A model generated the notes under the pieces. That model made no database searches. It was not told the DNA's origin and worked only from the letters and a program-made list of their open reading frames with translations. A program made the position numbers and the translations under genes. This document shows positions 40,361 through 47,963 of a stretch of 64,000 nt of DNA, piece by piece; within the stretch, counting starts at the first letter, position 1, and each line of letters starts with the position of its first letter. Source of the DNA: Rufibacter sp. XAAS-G3-1 (GTDB taxonomy: Bacteria; Bacteroidota; Bacteroidia; Cytophagales; Hymenobacteraceae); contig NZ_JABFAM010000008.1 of assembly GCF_013623775.1 (NCBI RefSeq), positions 1-64,000 on the forward strand, read 5' to 3'.

Positions 40361-42778
40361 TTACAACACATAAGCACCGACTTCTTTATAGCCAATATTT
40401 CGGGTGTAATCATCTTCATCATATTGGTAGTATTGTGACGGGTTATTAGAATATGAGATGTAAAAGCCGAAGCATTGTTCTGAATCAAATAAAATTGATT
40501 TTAAACCATAAGGAATAGGCACATTAACAACATAATCATAGAACACAGCTTTTATTTTTGAGAAAGCGGTTCTCTTTTCTCTAATGTCAAGTGATTCATT
40601 GCTATAAATAGAGATAAATTTCTCCCAAGCTGTTACAGCCTCCTGATTCAATTGTATAAAAACAGATTCTGATTTAGTTTCTTCTATCAGGCTAAAATTT
40701 CCTAGATCTTCAAATTGTAAATTGGTTAAAAATTCAAGTTCTTTTGAATGGTAATTATCAGATTGGGTTTTTACTTCTTTAAAGTAACTCTCAATGAGTT
40801 GAAGATAATTGCACTCATCTATTTCTTTTACCTGTTTCAGAACGTTTTTTGTTTTCTGAATAAGGTCGCTACCGTAAATGAGAGAAGTGGCTCTGGCTAT
40901 CTCCTTTATTTGGTAAAGAAATATTGTTCCTCCCAATATACCCTTTTCATTGTAGCGGTTCGCTCTTCCTGCTGCCTGAATGATGGCGTCGATAGGTGCA
41001 AGAGTTCTGAAAACAGTATCTACGGAAAGGTCAACGCCTGCCTCTATCAATTGTGTGGAAATGATAACCTGCTGCTTGCCCGATTTCTTTTCTTTTATTC
41101 TTTTGATGATATTTTTGCGTTCAAAAGGAGTGATGAGGGTGGATAGATAATAGATTTCCGTTTTGTCTGTTTCAATCATTCTTACCAATTCCTCGAAACA
41201 ATATAAACACTGTTTTTTGGTATTGATAATTACCAGGATGTCTTTTGTGGGATTGTCATTGATGTAGCTGAATACCTCTTCATTAAATGCATCAATGGTA
41301 AGTTCTGTATTTGTTCTATTTACAAGCTTGGTGCGGTTAAAAAACTTGAAGTAATCTTTGTAGGCGGGTATAATTTCCTGAATTTCCTTTCTTCCCACAA
41401 TAACTTTTTCAGGGTTGAAAATGAGCGGCTGAGTGGCCGACATAAAGATAAAATAACAGTTAAAAGTTTCTCCCAAAAACTCAAATACGCTTTTCAGCAA
41501 CTGCCAGTAGTGGTAAGGAATAGTCTGAACCTCATCAAGAATAATAATGGAGTTAACAAGATTTGGAATCTTTAGCAGTTTTGATTTATCATTGGAAAAA
41601 ATAGAATCAATAAGCTGTACGAATGTTGTTACCACCACCTGCGCCTGCCAGGTTTCAATTAGGAACTGACTCTTATCTGGGTCAAACACATCTTCGTTTA
41701 TTTTATAAGACGGTTCTGCCAGGTGGTGGTGCTTGAGTAGCAGGTTCGTGTTTTCAGAATTTATTATCTGCTTGTAAACATCAAAGTTCTGGTCAATGAT
41801 AGATGTAAAAGGAATTGCAACTATCAGTTTAGTATCGGGTGCATCCAAGAGCTTTTTCATTTCCAATGCAACCGCGAAGGAAGTAATAGTCTTGCCTAAA
41901 CCTGTTGGCAAGGTTAAGGAGTAAATGTGCTGGTACGGAGAAAATACTTCTTGCAGGTTATCGATTGCTTCACAATATGCCTGATTCTTCTTCCCGTCAA
42001 GTTCTGTTCTGGCAGTTTCGAATTCTTTTTCCTTCCTGAACCTTTGCACAAGGTTTTCCTCGAGTAGTGCCTTTTCTTGTTGATTTTCTTGAAGTATAAC
42101 ATCAGTCTTGTCAGCAAAGAGAAGGCAGCTATAAAGTAATTGGTGGGCGTAGAAGTAACTTATTTTAGTTTCCGAAGGCACATTCTCGTAATCTCCCCAA
42201 GTAAATTCATCCATGTAAAAATCAAGCATGTCCTTTTCATAGGACTTGGAAATGATGTATTCCTTAAAATTCTGCAATGAATATTTAACAGGAAGCTGAA
42301 TTGCAAAATGAGTAAGAATTTCCTGCACTTCCGCTTCTTGAAAGCTGATTAGTTGCTCCTGCAATTCATCTGATTTGCTGGTAATATCAAATTCATCGAC
42401 AAAATTTTTCAATTTGCCGTGATGCCGTTTTACTCCTGTGAAAACAAAGTGTGCAAATAGTGCTTTTTCAAAATCTGATAAGCTGGTGCTTTTTAAATAA
42501 GCTTTGGCCAATTCTTTAACAAACAAAGCAGAAACGAGTGCGTGGTTTTTTGGGCCAATTTGCTCGTGGTCTGGGCTAAGCAGGTAATGCTGGAAAAATT
42601 TGGTTCCTTTTCCTATGTCATGAAATGCACCGCAGATAAAGGCTAAGTTCTTTAGTGTTTCCTTTAATTCAGTATTTGCAAATACCTGCCGATTATTTTG
42701 GAAGAAAGAGAGGCAACTTTGGGCTACTTCTTCCAAATGCTTAATCAGTGGTTTACCTGGGTGCGAGTAAAGTGTCAT
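40361..42778 (-). CDS. cas3: Cas3 nuclease-helicase (HD plus DExD/H)
   Basis: 805 residues. The N-terminal HD nuclease has His14 and the HD pair in FICGAFHDIGKGTKF (53-54). Helicase motif I is LPTGLGKT at about 290-297, motif II IILDEVQTI at about 413-421, motif III FMSATQP, and motif VI QAAGRANRYN near 635-645. Cascade recruits it to unwind and degrade targets. It overlaps cas5 by 4 bases. The gene is visibly AT-rich compared with the genes outside the locus. Confidence 0.97.
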   Translation of the reverse strand: MTLYSHPGKPLIKHLEEVAQSCLSFFQNNRQVFANTELKETLKNLAFICGAFHDIGKGTKFFQHYLLSPDHEQIGPKNHALVSALFVKELAKAYLKSTSLSDFEKALFAHFVFTGVKRHHGKLKNFVDEFDITSKSDELQEQLISFQEAEVQEILTHFAIQLPVKYSLQNFKEYIISKSYEKDMLDFYMDEFTWGDYENVPSETKISYFYAHQLLYSCLLFADKTDVILQENQQEKALLEENLVQRFRKEKEFETARTELDGKKNQAYCEAIDNLQEVFSPYQHIYSLTLPTGLGKTITSFAVALEMKKLLDAPDTKLIVAIPFTSIIDQNFDVYKQIINSENTNLLLKHHHLAEPSYKINEDVFDPDKSQFLIETWQAQVVVTTFVQLIDSIFSNDKSKLLKIPNLVNSIIILDEVQTIPYHYWQLLKSVFEFLGETFNCYFIFMSATQPLIFNPEKVIVGRKEIQEIIPAYKDYFKFFNRTKLVNRTNTELTIDAFNEEVFSYINDNPTKDILVIINTKKQCLYCFEELVRMIETDKTEIYYLSTLITPFERKNIIKRIKEKKSGKQQVIISTQLIEAGVDLSVDTVFRTLAPIDAIIQAAGRANRYNEKGILGGTIFLYQIKEIARATSLIYGSDLIQKTKNVLKQVKEIDECNYLQLIESYFKEVKTQSDNYHSKELEFLTNLQFEDLGNFSLIEETKSESVFIQLNQEAVTAWEKFISIYSNESLDIREKRTAFSKIKAVFYDYVVNVPIPYGLKSILFDSEQCFGFYISYSNNPSQYYQYDEDDYTRNIGYKEVGAYVL

Positions 42779-43566
42779 AAGAAGGAGATGTTGCCGTATT
42801 GCTGTGCTTTGTAAATGTTGTTTAACTTTGCACGGGTAGTTTTTCCGTTCGTTTCCACCAGTACATCTGCATAGTCGGTTACTATTCGGTCTGCCCGCAT
42901 TTCTATTGGCATAGTGTCTGAAGTATACCTGCCAGCTTCATAATCAAACTGGATAGGGTCGTTTCCTCTGACCTTGGATAAATTTATTGCCGTAACCACA
43001 TCTTCATAATCGCCTGATTCTACTAATTCTGCCTGGCAAGTATCTATAAATGTAAGCTGCGCAGTGAACTGGCTAAGACCTAGATAAGGTGTAAAGTGCG
43101 TTCTGTTTTGCTTTACATTTTCGATTAGTTTCTGGAACAAGCCTTGGTATTCCCAAGAGATGAAAATTCGGAAAGAAGGATTCTTCAGGAGCTCAAACTC
43201 AATCTGGGTTCTTCGGTAAGTGTCTTTTATACTGCCTGTGGCGTCCTTGTCGTTGATGTTGAAGTAATCCCTGAAATTTTTCGTACTTACCAGGTTAAAC
43301 CCAATGTTCGTTTTCTTTACAGGTGCCAGAATCTGTACCGCAATAGATGCGTTTTGTCGGGAAAGTAACTCAGGCAAGGGGATAGCACCTTCCTTATACT
43401 TATTGGGTCTTGTCTCGCGCTCTATTCCAACAATCGCCCCTATCAGACCTGCAATGGCAGGTCGTGTAGGGATAGAGTAGGTAAGGGGAGAAGTAGTGGT
43501 ATTGAACTTTCGGAAATGCCCATACTCACTACTGATGTCAAAGATAAGAAAGTCCTTATAGTTCAT
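42775..43566 (-). CDS. cas5b: Cascade subunit Cas5 (type I-B)
   Basis: 263 residues starting MNYKDFLIFDISSEYGHFRKFNTTTSPLTYSIPTRPAIAGLIGAIV, with the type I-B Cas5 hallmark PTRPAIAGLIGAI near residues 33-45. Cas5 holds the 5' handle of the crRNA. It overlaps cas7 and cas3 on its two sides, so the interference genes are tightly coupled. Confidence 0.95.
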   Translation of the reverse strand: MNYKDFLIFDISSEYGHFRKFNTTTSPLTYSIPTRPAIAGLIGAIVGIERETRPNKYKEGAIPLPELLSRQNASIAVQILAPVKKTNIGFNLVSTKNFRDYFNINDKDATGSIKDTYRRTQIEFELLKNPSFRIFISWEYQGLFQKLIENVKQNRTHFTPYLGLSQFTAQLTFIDTCQAELVESGDYEDVVTAINLSKVRGNDPIQFDYEAGRYTSDTMPIEMRADRIVTDYADVLVETNGKTTRAKLNNIYKAQQYGNISFL

Positions 43567-44479
43567 CGAGATTCAGGATTTGCGCAGCGGGTTTAAATGC
43601 TGTTCCGTTATAGCGCATTATTAGCCTGGAATCTATCTTTAGCTCAACCGACTGAATTTTGTCTTTATGCGCTTTTATCTCTTCCAATACTTTTGTTACA
43701 TCAAGCTCAAAATCGTCTACCTTGCGCAGGTGCATCTCATTTACATCTGGGTGGTGCAAAGACAGTCTCTGGCGTAAGCTTCCAATATAAAAAGGCTCTT
43801 TATAGGTTATGTGCAACAAGAACAAAGGAGCTTGCCCAAACTTGGAGCGAGAGATTAAGTTTTTAGTTCCTTCCCAGATTCCTTCCAGCAGCAGCTCTTT
43901 ATCATCGGCAGACATTAATGAATATTTCGCTGCTTTTTCGTTGATGATACCGTTAAACCCGATGATGGCATAAGGTACTTTGTATTCAGTTCTGAAAGTT
44001 GCCTGCCCTTTTTTATCGCCTGATGCAAATGCTCCTGTACCTTGTTCCGTAATTATTTCTACTTTATTCAGGGAACGCCCCATTTGGAATTGAGTGGGGC
44101 CTGTTAATGTAATAGAGTCATTTTTTAAAGGCAACACTCCCCCGAAAGTTCTTACATCAACACACATGTCGAGTACTTTCTCCTTGCTTTCGCCAAAGGC
44201 GGTAGCGCGGCGTTTACCATCCGAAATATAAGTCTTATCACCATCTTGGTAGGTTGTTTCGCGTACGAAAATATCTTTGCCATTTTCGCCGTTGAAGCCT
44301 TTGTACTCAAACCAGTAATCGCGAATAGTGCGTTTTAAACGAACATCCGACACAATTACGGTGCTGTCCTCGGCATCGTAACGAGGACGATTTTCATTTA
44401 AAGGGTCGCCGTTAGGATTTGCATTTTCGATGTCATACAAGAATAAAATCTCGCTGCGGTTGTTGATTGTTTCTGCCAT
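43556..44479 (-). CDS. cas7: Cascade backbone subunit Cas7/Csh2
   Basis: 307 residues. NRSEILFLYDIENANPNGDPLNENRPRYD at the N-terminus is the Cas7/Csh2 signature, with DVRTFGGVLPL and GPTQFQMGRSLNKVE further on. Several copies form the crRNA backbone of Cascade and displace every sixth guide base. It lies 4 bases after cas8b. Confidence 0.96.
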   Translation of the reverse strand: MAETINNRSEILFLYDIENANPNGDPLNENRPRYDAEDSTVIVSDVRLKRTIRDYWFEYKGFNGENGKDIFVRETTYQDGDKTYISDGKRRATAFGESKEKVLDMCVDVRTFGGVLPLKNDSITLTGPTQFQMGRSLNKVEIITEQGTGAFASGDKKGQATFRTEYKVPYAIIGFNGIINEKAAKYSLMSADDKELLLEGIWEGTKNLISRSKFGQAPLFLLHITYKEPFYIGSLRQRLSLHHPDVNEMHLRKVDDFELDVTKVLEEIKAHKDKIQSVELKIDSRLIMRYNGTAFKPAAQILNLDEL

Positions 44480-44483
44480 GGGT

Positions 44484-46361
44484 TTAGATATTTTCTGATG
44501 TTTCTAATTCTTTTTTAGATTTGAATTTATTGCCAAATTCCAAGCCTGCAACAAAATAGAAAGATAGTTCGTTGTTGGAGATTTTATTCAGGAGGTGGCT
44601 GTTCAGGATAAAGTACTCATCTACAAACTCTCTTAAGTTTCCATAAGCATAGAATCCCTGATATTGGGAGAGCTTACTTAGCGTTTCTATATAAATGCTT
44701 TTAAGAAGGTCAGCGCTTAAATTGTAGCCTCTAAGCTTCTTTTCGAAAGGCGTATTGCTCAGGCTTCTATTCTGAATGTTTAGCAGCAGGCGTACCATTA
44801 TGCCAACAGCGAAAACTCCGACTTTATAATTTTCGTCGAGAAACCCTTTGTTTTGAACGATAAAGGCTTTTAGCTTCTCGAGGTCAAAGCTTTCCTTCTT
44901 TTCTTTTACCTCTGTATTGTCTTTTTCCATAAATATGTATTTGTCGTTAAAACTGATGATGCCTAAGTGCTGGAAGTATTTTAAAGTAAGATGTGCTTTA
45001 AGAATGGTTAAATAGGTATTCTCAACGTAGCCGTCTGAGCTCTGTATTTTGGAATAGTTTTGCCTGATAACCTGCATGAATTTATTAAACAGCACCTCCT
45101 TTGAAAGTGGCTGCCCCAGAAATACCTTCTGAATCAAATTATAAAAATCTTCCTCAAAAAAAGTCTTTAAAATTCCAAAGCTGAACCGTAAGTCGTGAGC
45201 TTCCTTTTTTATTATAAATGCTTTTAGGTATAATGGGCTTGAATTGACTATGGCAGGGATATCAACATACAATTTCCTGAAACGCGAGGGTAATATTTCC
45301 TCAAGTAGTAGCTTTATTTTAATTGCTTTGTTTTTAGGGTCTTCTTCATAAAAAAGCAGATTCAGGTTAAAGAAATTTTTCTCGTTGGCTATCAATTCCC
45401 CAAATCTTTCCTCGCTCCTTTTGATTTGTGAGCCTTTTGATGCTGATTCAAACTTATGTGAAAGAAGCATTTTGATGGCTTTGTCTAAAGCATTTGTATC
45501 TGTAGATAAAATCGTTTTAGGAATAATGTAATAAGACTTTCCGTAAAAGTTGCTGTTTAAATTATTTGTAATGAATGTTTTGCCTAACTCAAATTTTAGT
45601 GAGCAGTCGGTGCATATAGGATAATTTTTCCAATTATTCTTTTGCTCAAAAAAACCACTTACCATCCCAGGTTTGTCTACTGTAGCATACTTAAAAGGAG
45701 ATGCGAAGCCATGTAGCGTATTTTTAATCTGATAGCAGATAGAGCATAAGTTGTTTTTGCCCTCTGATTTTACACTATATTTCTCAGATTTATCTTGTGA
45801 CCCGCTAATAAGAAGTATGTCTTTTATAATATTGAAATCAGCTAAATATTTTTTTTCTCCATCAATCTCAATTATTATAGATAAGCCTGTAGCCAATTTT
45901 TCATCTTTGGATAATGTATTATATGTGTTTGATAATTCTTCTTTTATAAAATTTTTATTTTCTTCAAAGCACACCTGAAAAGCTTTAAATAAAGCTTTTT
46001 CTTCTTTGTAATTTGCTTCTCCTAGTTTTTTAATTAGTTTTTTTAACTGAATATCTTTGATTGTGTTAATCTTGGTCTCAACTTCATTGAGTTTAGTTGT
46101 AAATGTAATATCTCCCCCCCGGGCGGAACCTTTGCGATAAGCAAATTTCAAGAAGTTGGCTTTATTTACCTTTTCTAAATCAATGCCTTTGTATCTACAT
46201 ACATCCGAGTCACCTTCTTTAGAAATGCAAAACACAATGATAGCCATCCCATAATTGCCTTTTTTAGGAAACATGTTTTCAATAAACAGCTGATAAGGTT
46301 CTTTGTCAACTGCGATTTTTTGCTCCAATTCACCTATCTGAGATATCGCTTTATCTTGCAT
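44484..46361 (-). CDS. cas8b: Cascade large subunit Cas8b (Csh1 type)
   Basis: 625 residues, first gene of the operon. A zinc-finger-like pair CSICYQI and CTDCSLKFELG lies near 207-255, as in Csh1 proteins. The C-terminal part is helical (YETLSKLSQYQGFYAYGNLREFVDEYF), like the fused small subunit. Cas8b reads the PAM. It is the most AT-rich gene of the window. The 5' region before its start holds a MITE (46399-46603), then the probable promoter and a degenerate guide element. Confidence 0.9.
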   Translation of the reverse strand: MQDKAISQIGELEQKIAVDKEPYQLFIENMFPKKGNYGMAIIVFCISKEGDSDVCRYKGIDLEKVNKANFLKFAYRKGSARGGDITFTTKLNEVETKINTIKDIQLKKLIKKLGEANYKEEKALFKAFQVCFEENKNFIKEELSNTYNTLSKDEKLATGLSIIIEIDGEKKYLADFNIIKDILLISGSQDKSEKYSVKSEGKNNLCSICYQIKNTLHGFASPFKYATVDKPGMVSGFFEQKNNWKNYPICTDCSLKFELGKTFITNNLNSNFYGKSYYIIPKTILSTDTNALDKAIKMLLSHKFESASKGSQIKRSEERFGELIANEKNFFNLNLLFYEEDPKNKAIKIKLLLEEILPSRFRKLYVDIPAIVNSSPLYLKAFIIKKEAHDLRFSFGILKTFFEEDFYNLIQKVFLGQPLSKEVLFNKFMQVIRQNYSKIQSSDGYVENTYLTILKAHLTLKYFQHLGIISFNDKYIFMEKDNTEVKEKKESFDLEKLKAFIVQNKGFLDENYKVGVFAVGIMVRLLLNIQNRSLSNTPFEKKLRGYNLSADLLKSIYIETLSKLSQYQGFYAYGNLREFVDEYFILNSHLLNKISNNELSFYFVAGLEFGNKFKSKKELETSENI

Positions 46362-46398
46362 GGGCTTTAGTTTGTGCTGTTGATATGCTAATTATTTT

Positions 46399-46603
46399 GA
46401 ACCTGTTTAGAGTTTTTCATGAACCGGCATTTAAAGCAATTCTTCTGGGGCAAGCGTCAACCAGCGCCATCGTTTTTAGGCTACTTTTATGAAAACAGGC
46501 AGAAAACAAGAGGCGGTTATTTGCATACTGGCGCAAGCATCTGCTTGTACCGCCGTTTTCAGGGTGTTTTTAGGAAAACAGGCGCAAAACTCTAAACAGC
46601 TTC
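46399..46603 (+). mobile_element. MITE-B copy 1, in the cas operon 5' region
   Basis: 205 bp with 17 of 18 matching inverted ends (GAACCTGTTTAGAGTTTT and AAAACTCTAAACAGCTTC), TTT on both sides, and two 37-bp-family palindromes inside (46472-46508 and 46553-46590). The whole element is clearly related to the copy at 49819-50020. It lies between the cas8b start codon and the likely promoter, so it is carried in the operon's leader RNA. Confidence 0.85.
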
Positions 46604-46621
46604 TTTGATAATAAGCTAAAG

Positions 46622-46662
46622 ATATGTTTTTCTTCCGAACAAAAATAGTAGTACATTAAAAT
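46622..46662 (-). promoter_or_regulatory. Probable cas promoter overlapping a guide-RNA target site
   Basis: Minus strand TATTTTTG at 46647-46640 fits the TAnnTTTG box, with a TTG-type upstream element about 22 bases earlier. The target match begins at 46656 (ATGTACTACT, then 8 of the next 12 positions) and its 5' flank is TTTTA. Binding of Cascade here would cover the promoter box. Confidence 0.6.
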
Positions 46663-46710
46663 ATTTTTACAATAACAATACTTAACCTTCACTCCTTATT
46701 GTAATGGATA

Positions 46711-46837
46711 CGGTTAAATATTACCCGAGCAAACGAAGTAGTACATGTTTCAATCCTTGCTCTAGTGGAAAACCTGCTCTGCTGGAAGAATGGAAGCGTA
46801 AGTTTACTAAATTCTCCAATAGAATAAGGATTGAAAC
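46711..46837 (-). ncRNA. Candidate CreA/Cor-like guide RNA from degenerate CRISPR repeats
   Basis: Repeat A (46747-46788, minus-strand handle GGATTGAAAC intact, internal changes and a 5-bp insertion) is followed on the minus strand by a pseudo-spacer from 46746 down to about 46711. Repeat B (46801-46837) is a decayed copy in opposite orientation, so the two can pair over GTTTCAATCCTT/AAGGATTGAAAC and beyond. The pseudo-spacer shares positions 1-10, 14-17 and 19-22 with the site at 46656-46635. Two of the four mismatches fall at positions 12 and 18, which type I Cascade leaves unpaired. Known CreA and Cor RNAs use this partial matching to repress without cleavage. Transcription is inferred. 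Confidence 0.6.
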
Positions 46838-46979
46838 GCTATTCATTTCATCAAATCCTGAATTGAACCTGATTCAGACTAAGGGCCGCCTACTCCAAAG
46901 ACCTCGTCGCGTCCGCAGAACCTGCCAGCATCTGTGCCAGCCATGCAAAGTACAACCCATTGCGCCTCACTCAAAAAGG

Positions 46980-47065
46980 CGTTTTAAGCCTCCTTTCCCC
47001 AAACCAGCCCCAAAACGCATCAACCGGAACTCCCCTCTCCACGGGAGAGGGGCTGGGGGTGAGGT
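46980..47065. repeat. Palindrome and solo CTCCCC/GGTGAGG hairpin upstream of purN
   Basis: A 37-bp-family palindrome at 46980-47018 (GTTTTAAGCCTCC ... CAGCCCCAAAACGC) is followed by ACTCCCCTCTCC / GGGAGAGGGG and CTGGGGGTGAGGT at 47029-47065, the same element that bounds the nuclease insertion in metH. Confidence 0.75.
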
Positions 47066-47122
47066 TTCTTTTTTTGCCTCTTTTCCAGAAAATACCCCAG
47101 AAACACTATCTTTGCGCTTCCA

Positions 47123-47752
47123 TTGACAGCACCGGCAGTTTTGGGTACCTCCGCAAAGAAAAAAAACATCGTCATTTTCGCTTCCGGCTCCGGGAGCAAT
47201 GCCCAGCGGCTGCTGGAGCAGTTTGAGCACCACCCGCAGATTCAGGTGGCGGCGCTTTTCTCCAACAACCCCGAGGCCTTTGCCCTGCAACGGGCGCAGA
47301 ACTATGGCGTGCCCACCGCCGTCTTTGACCGGGCCGCTTTGCGGAGCGGAGAGGTGCAGGCGCAGGTGGAAGCCTATAATCCAGATTTGATTGTACTGGC
47401 CGGGTTCCTGTGGTTGTTGCCCGCCGCGTTTGTGCAGGCGTTCCCCCACAAAATCATCAACATCCATCCGTCGTTGTTGCCCAAGTTCGGGGGCAAAGGC
47501 ATGCACGGCCAGCACGTGCACCAGGCGGTCATCAATGCCCAGGAGGCCGAAACGGGCATCACCATCCACTTCGTGAACGAGCATTATGACGAGGGCGCGC
47601 CCATTTACCAGGAGCGCTGCCGCGTGCAACCCGATGATACCTGCGAGACCCTGGCCGCCCGCGTGCTCACGCTGGAGCACCGGCACCTGCCCCGCGTGGT
47701 GGAGGAATTGCTCTCTTCCGGCCAAAACAGCCCCCAAACGCCCGCCGCCTAA
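47123..47752 (+). CDS. purN: Phosphoribosylglycinamide formyltransferase
   Basis: 209 residues. KKNIVIFASGSGSNAQRLLEQ is the phosphate-binding start of PurN; the catalytic Asn-His-Asp set is seen in IINIHPSLLPKFGGKGMHG and in the Asp of HYDEGAPIYQE. It transfers a formyl group from 10-formyl-THF to GAR in purine synthesis. No ATG is available in frame: TTG 47123 or TTG 47141 must serve as start. A TATCTTTG promoter box at 47107-47114 lies directly before, so the message may have almost no leader. purH follows on the same strand. Confidence 0.93.
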   Translation: MTAPAVLGTSAKKKNIVIFASGSGSNAQRLLEQFEHHPQIQVAALFSNNPEAFALQRAQNYGVPTAVFDRAALRSGEVQAQVEAYNPDLIVLAGFLWLLPAAFVQAFPHKIINIHPSLLPKFGGKGMHGQHVHQAVINAQEAETGITIHFVNEHYDEGAPIYQERCRVQPDDTCETLAARVLTLEHRHLPRVVEELLSSGQNSPQTPAA

Positions 47753-47765
47753 CCCAAACCAAAAG

Positions 47766-47828
47766 ATGAAGCGACTGACACGGCCCTTACTGCTGCCCTT
47801 GCGGCAACCAACGTGTCATCTGCGGGCC
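47766..47828 (+). other. Structured hairpin in the purN-purH spacer
   Basis: TGACACG (47776-47782) and CGTGTCA (47812-47818) pair perfectly, enclosing a second hairpin GCTGC/GCGGC. GGCCC inside the outer stem can alternatively pair with GGGCC at 47824-47828, followed by TTTT. This could be an attenuator or weak terminator between the two purine genes. A 58-codon frame (47766-47942) crosses it but looks non-coding. I do not recognise a known riboswitch class. Confidence 0.4.
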
Positions 47829-47963
47829 TTTTCCGGGCTACTTTCTTTGAATTTCCTGTGCCAAACTCAACGCCAGTTCCTGATGAACAAAGTCAAGGAG
47901 CGGGATTTCTGTGTTCGTTTTCAATGGCTTCTTCCTCTCTAACCTACATTTTTCGCTACCTAT

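Noticed and set aside
46838-46880. A second guide from repeat B, using the plus-strand sequence after 46837
   Set aside because: I looked for a seed match in the cas upstream region and found only 4-5 bases (GCTA near 46387), not enough to support a target.
46704-47126. 140-codon frame upstream of purN
   Set aside because: It crosses the degenerate CRISPR repeats, a palindrome and the CTCCCC hairpin; its residues are translations of these elements.
47766-47942. 58-codon frame in the purN-purH spacer
   Set aside because: It overlaps a structured hairpin and has no recognisable pattern; more likely non-coding.
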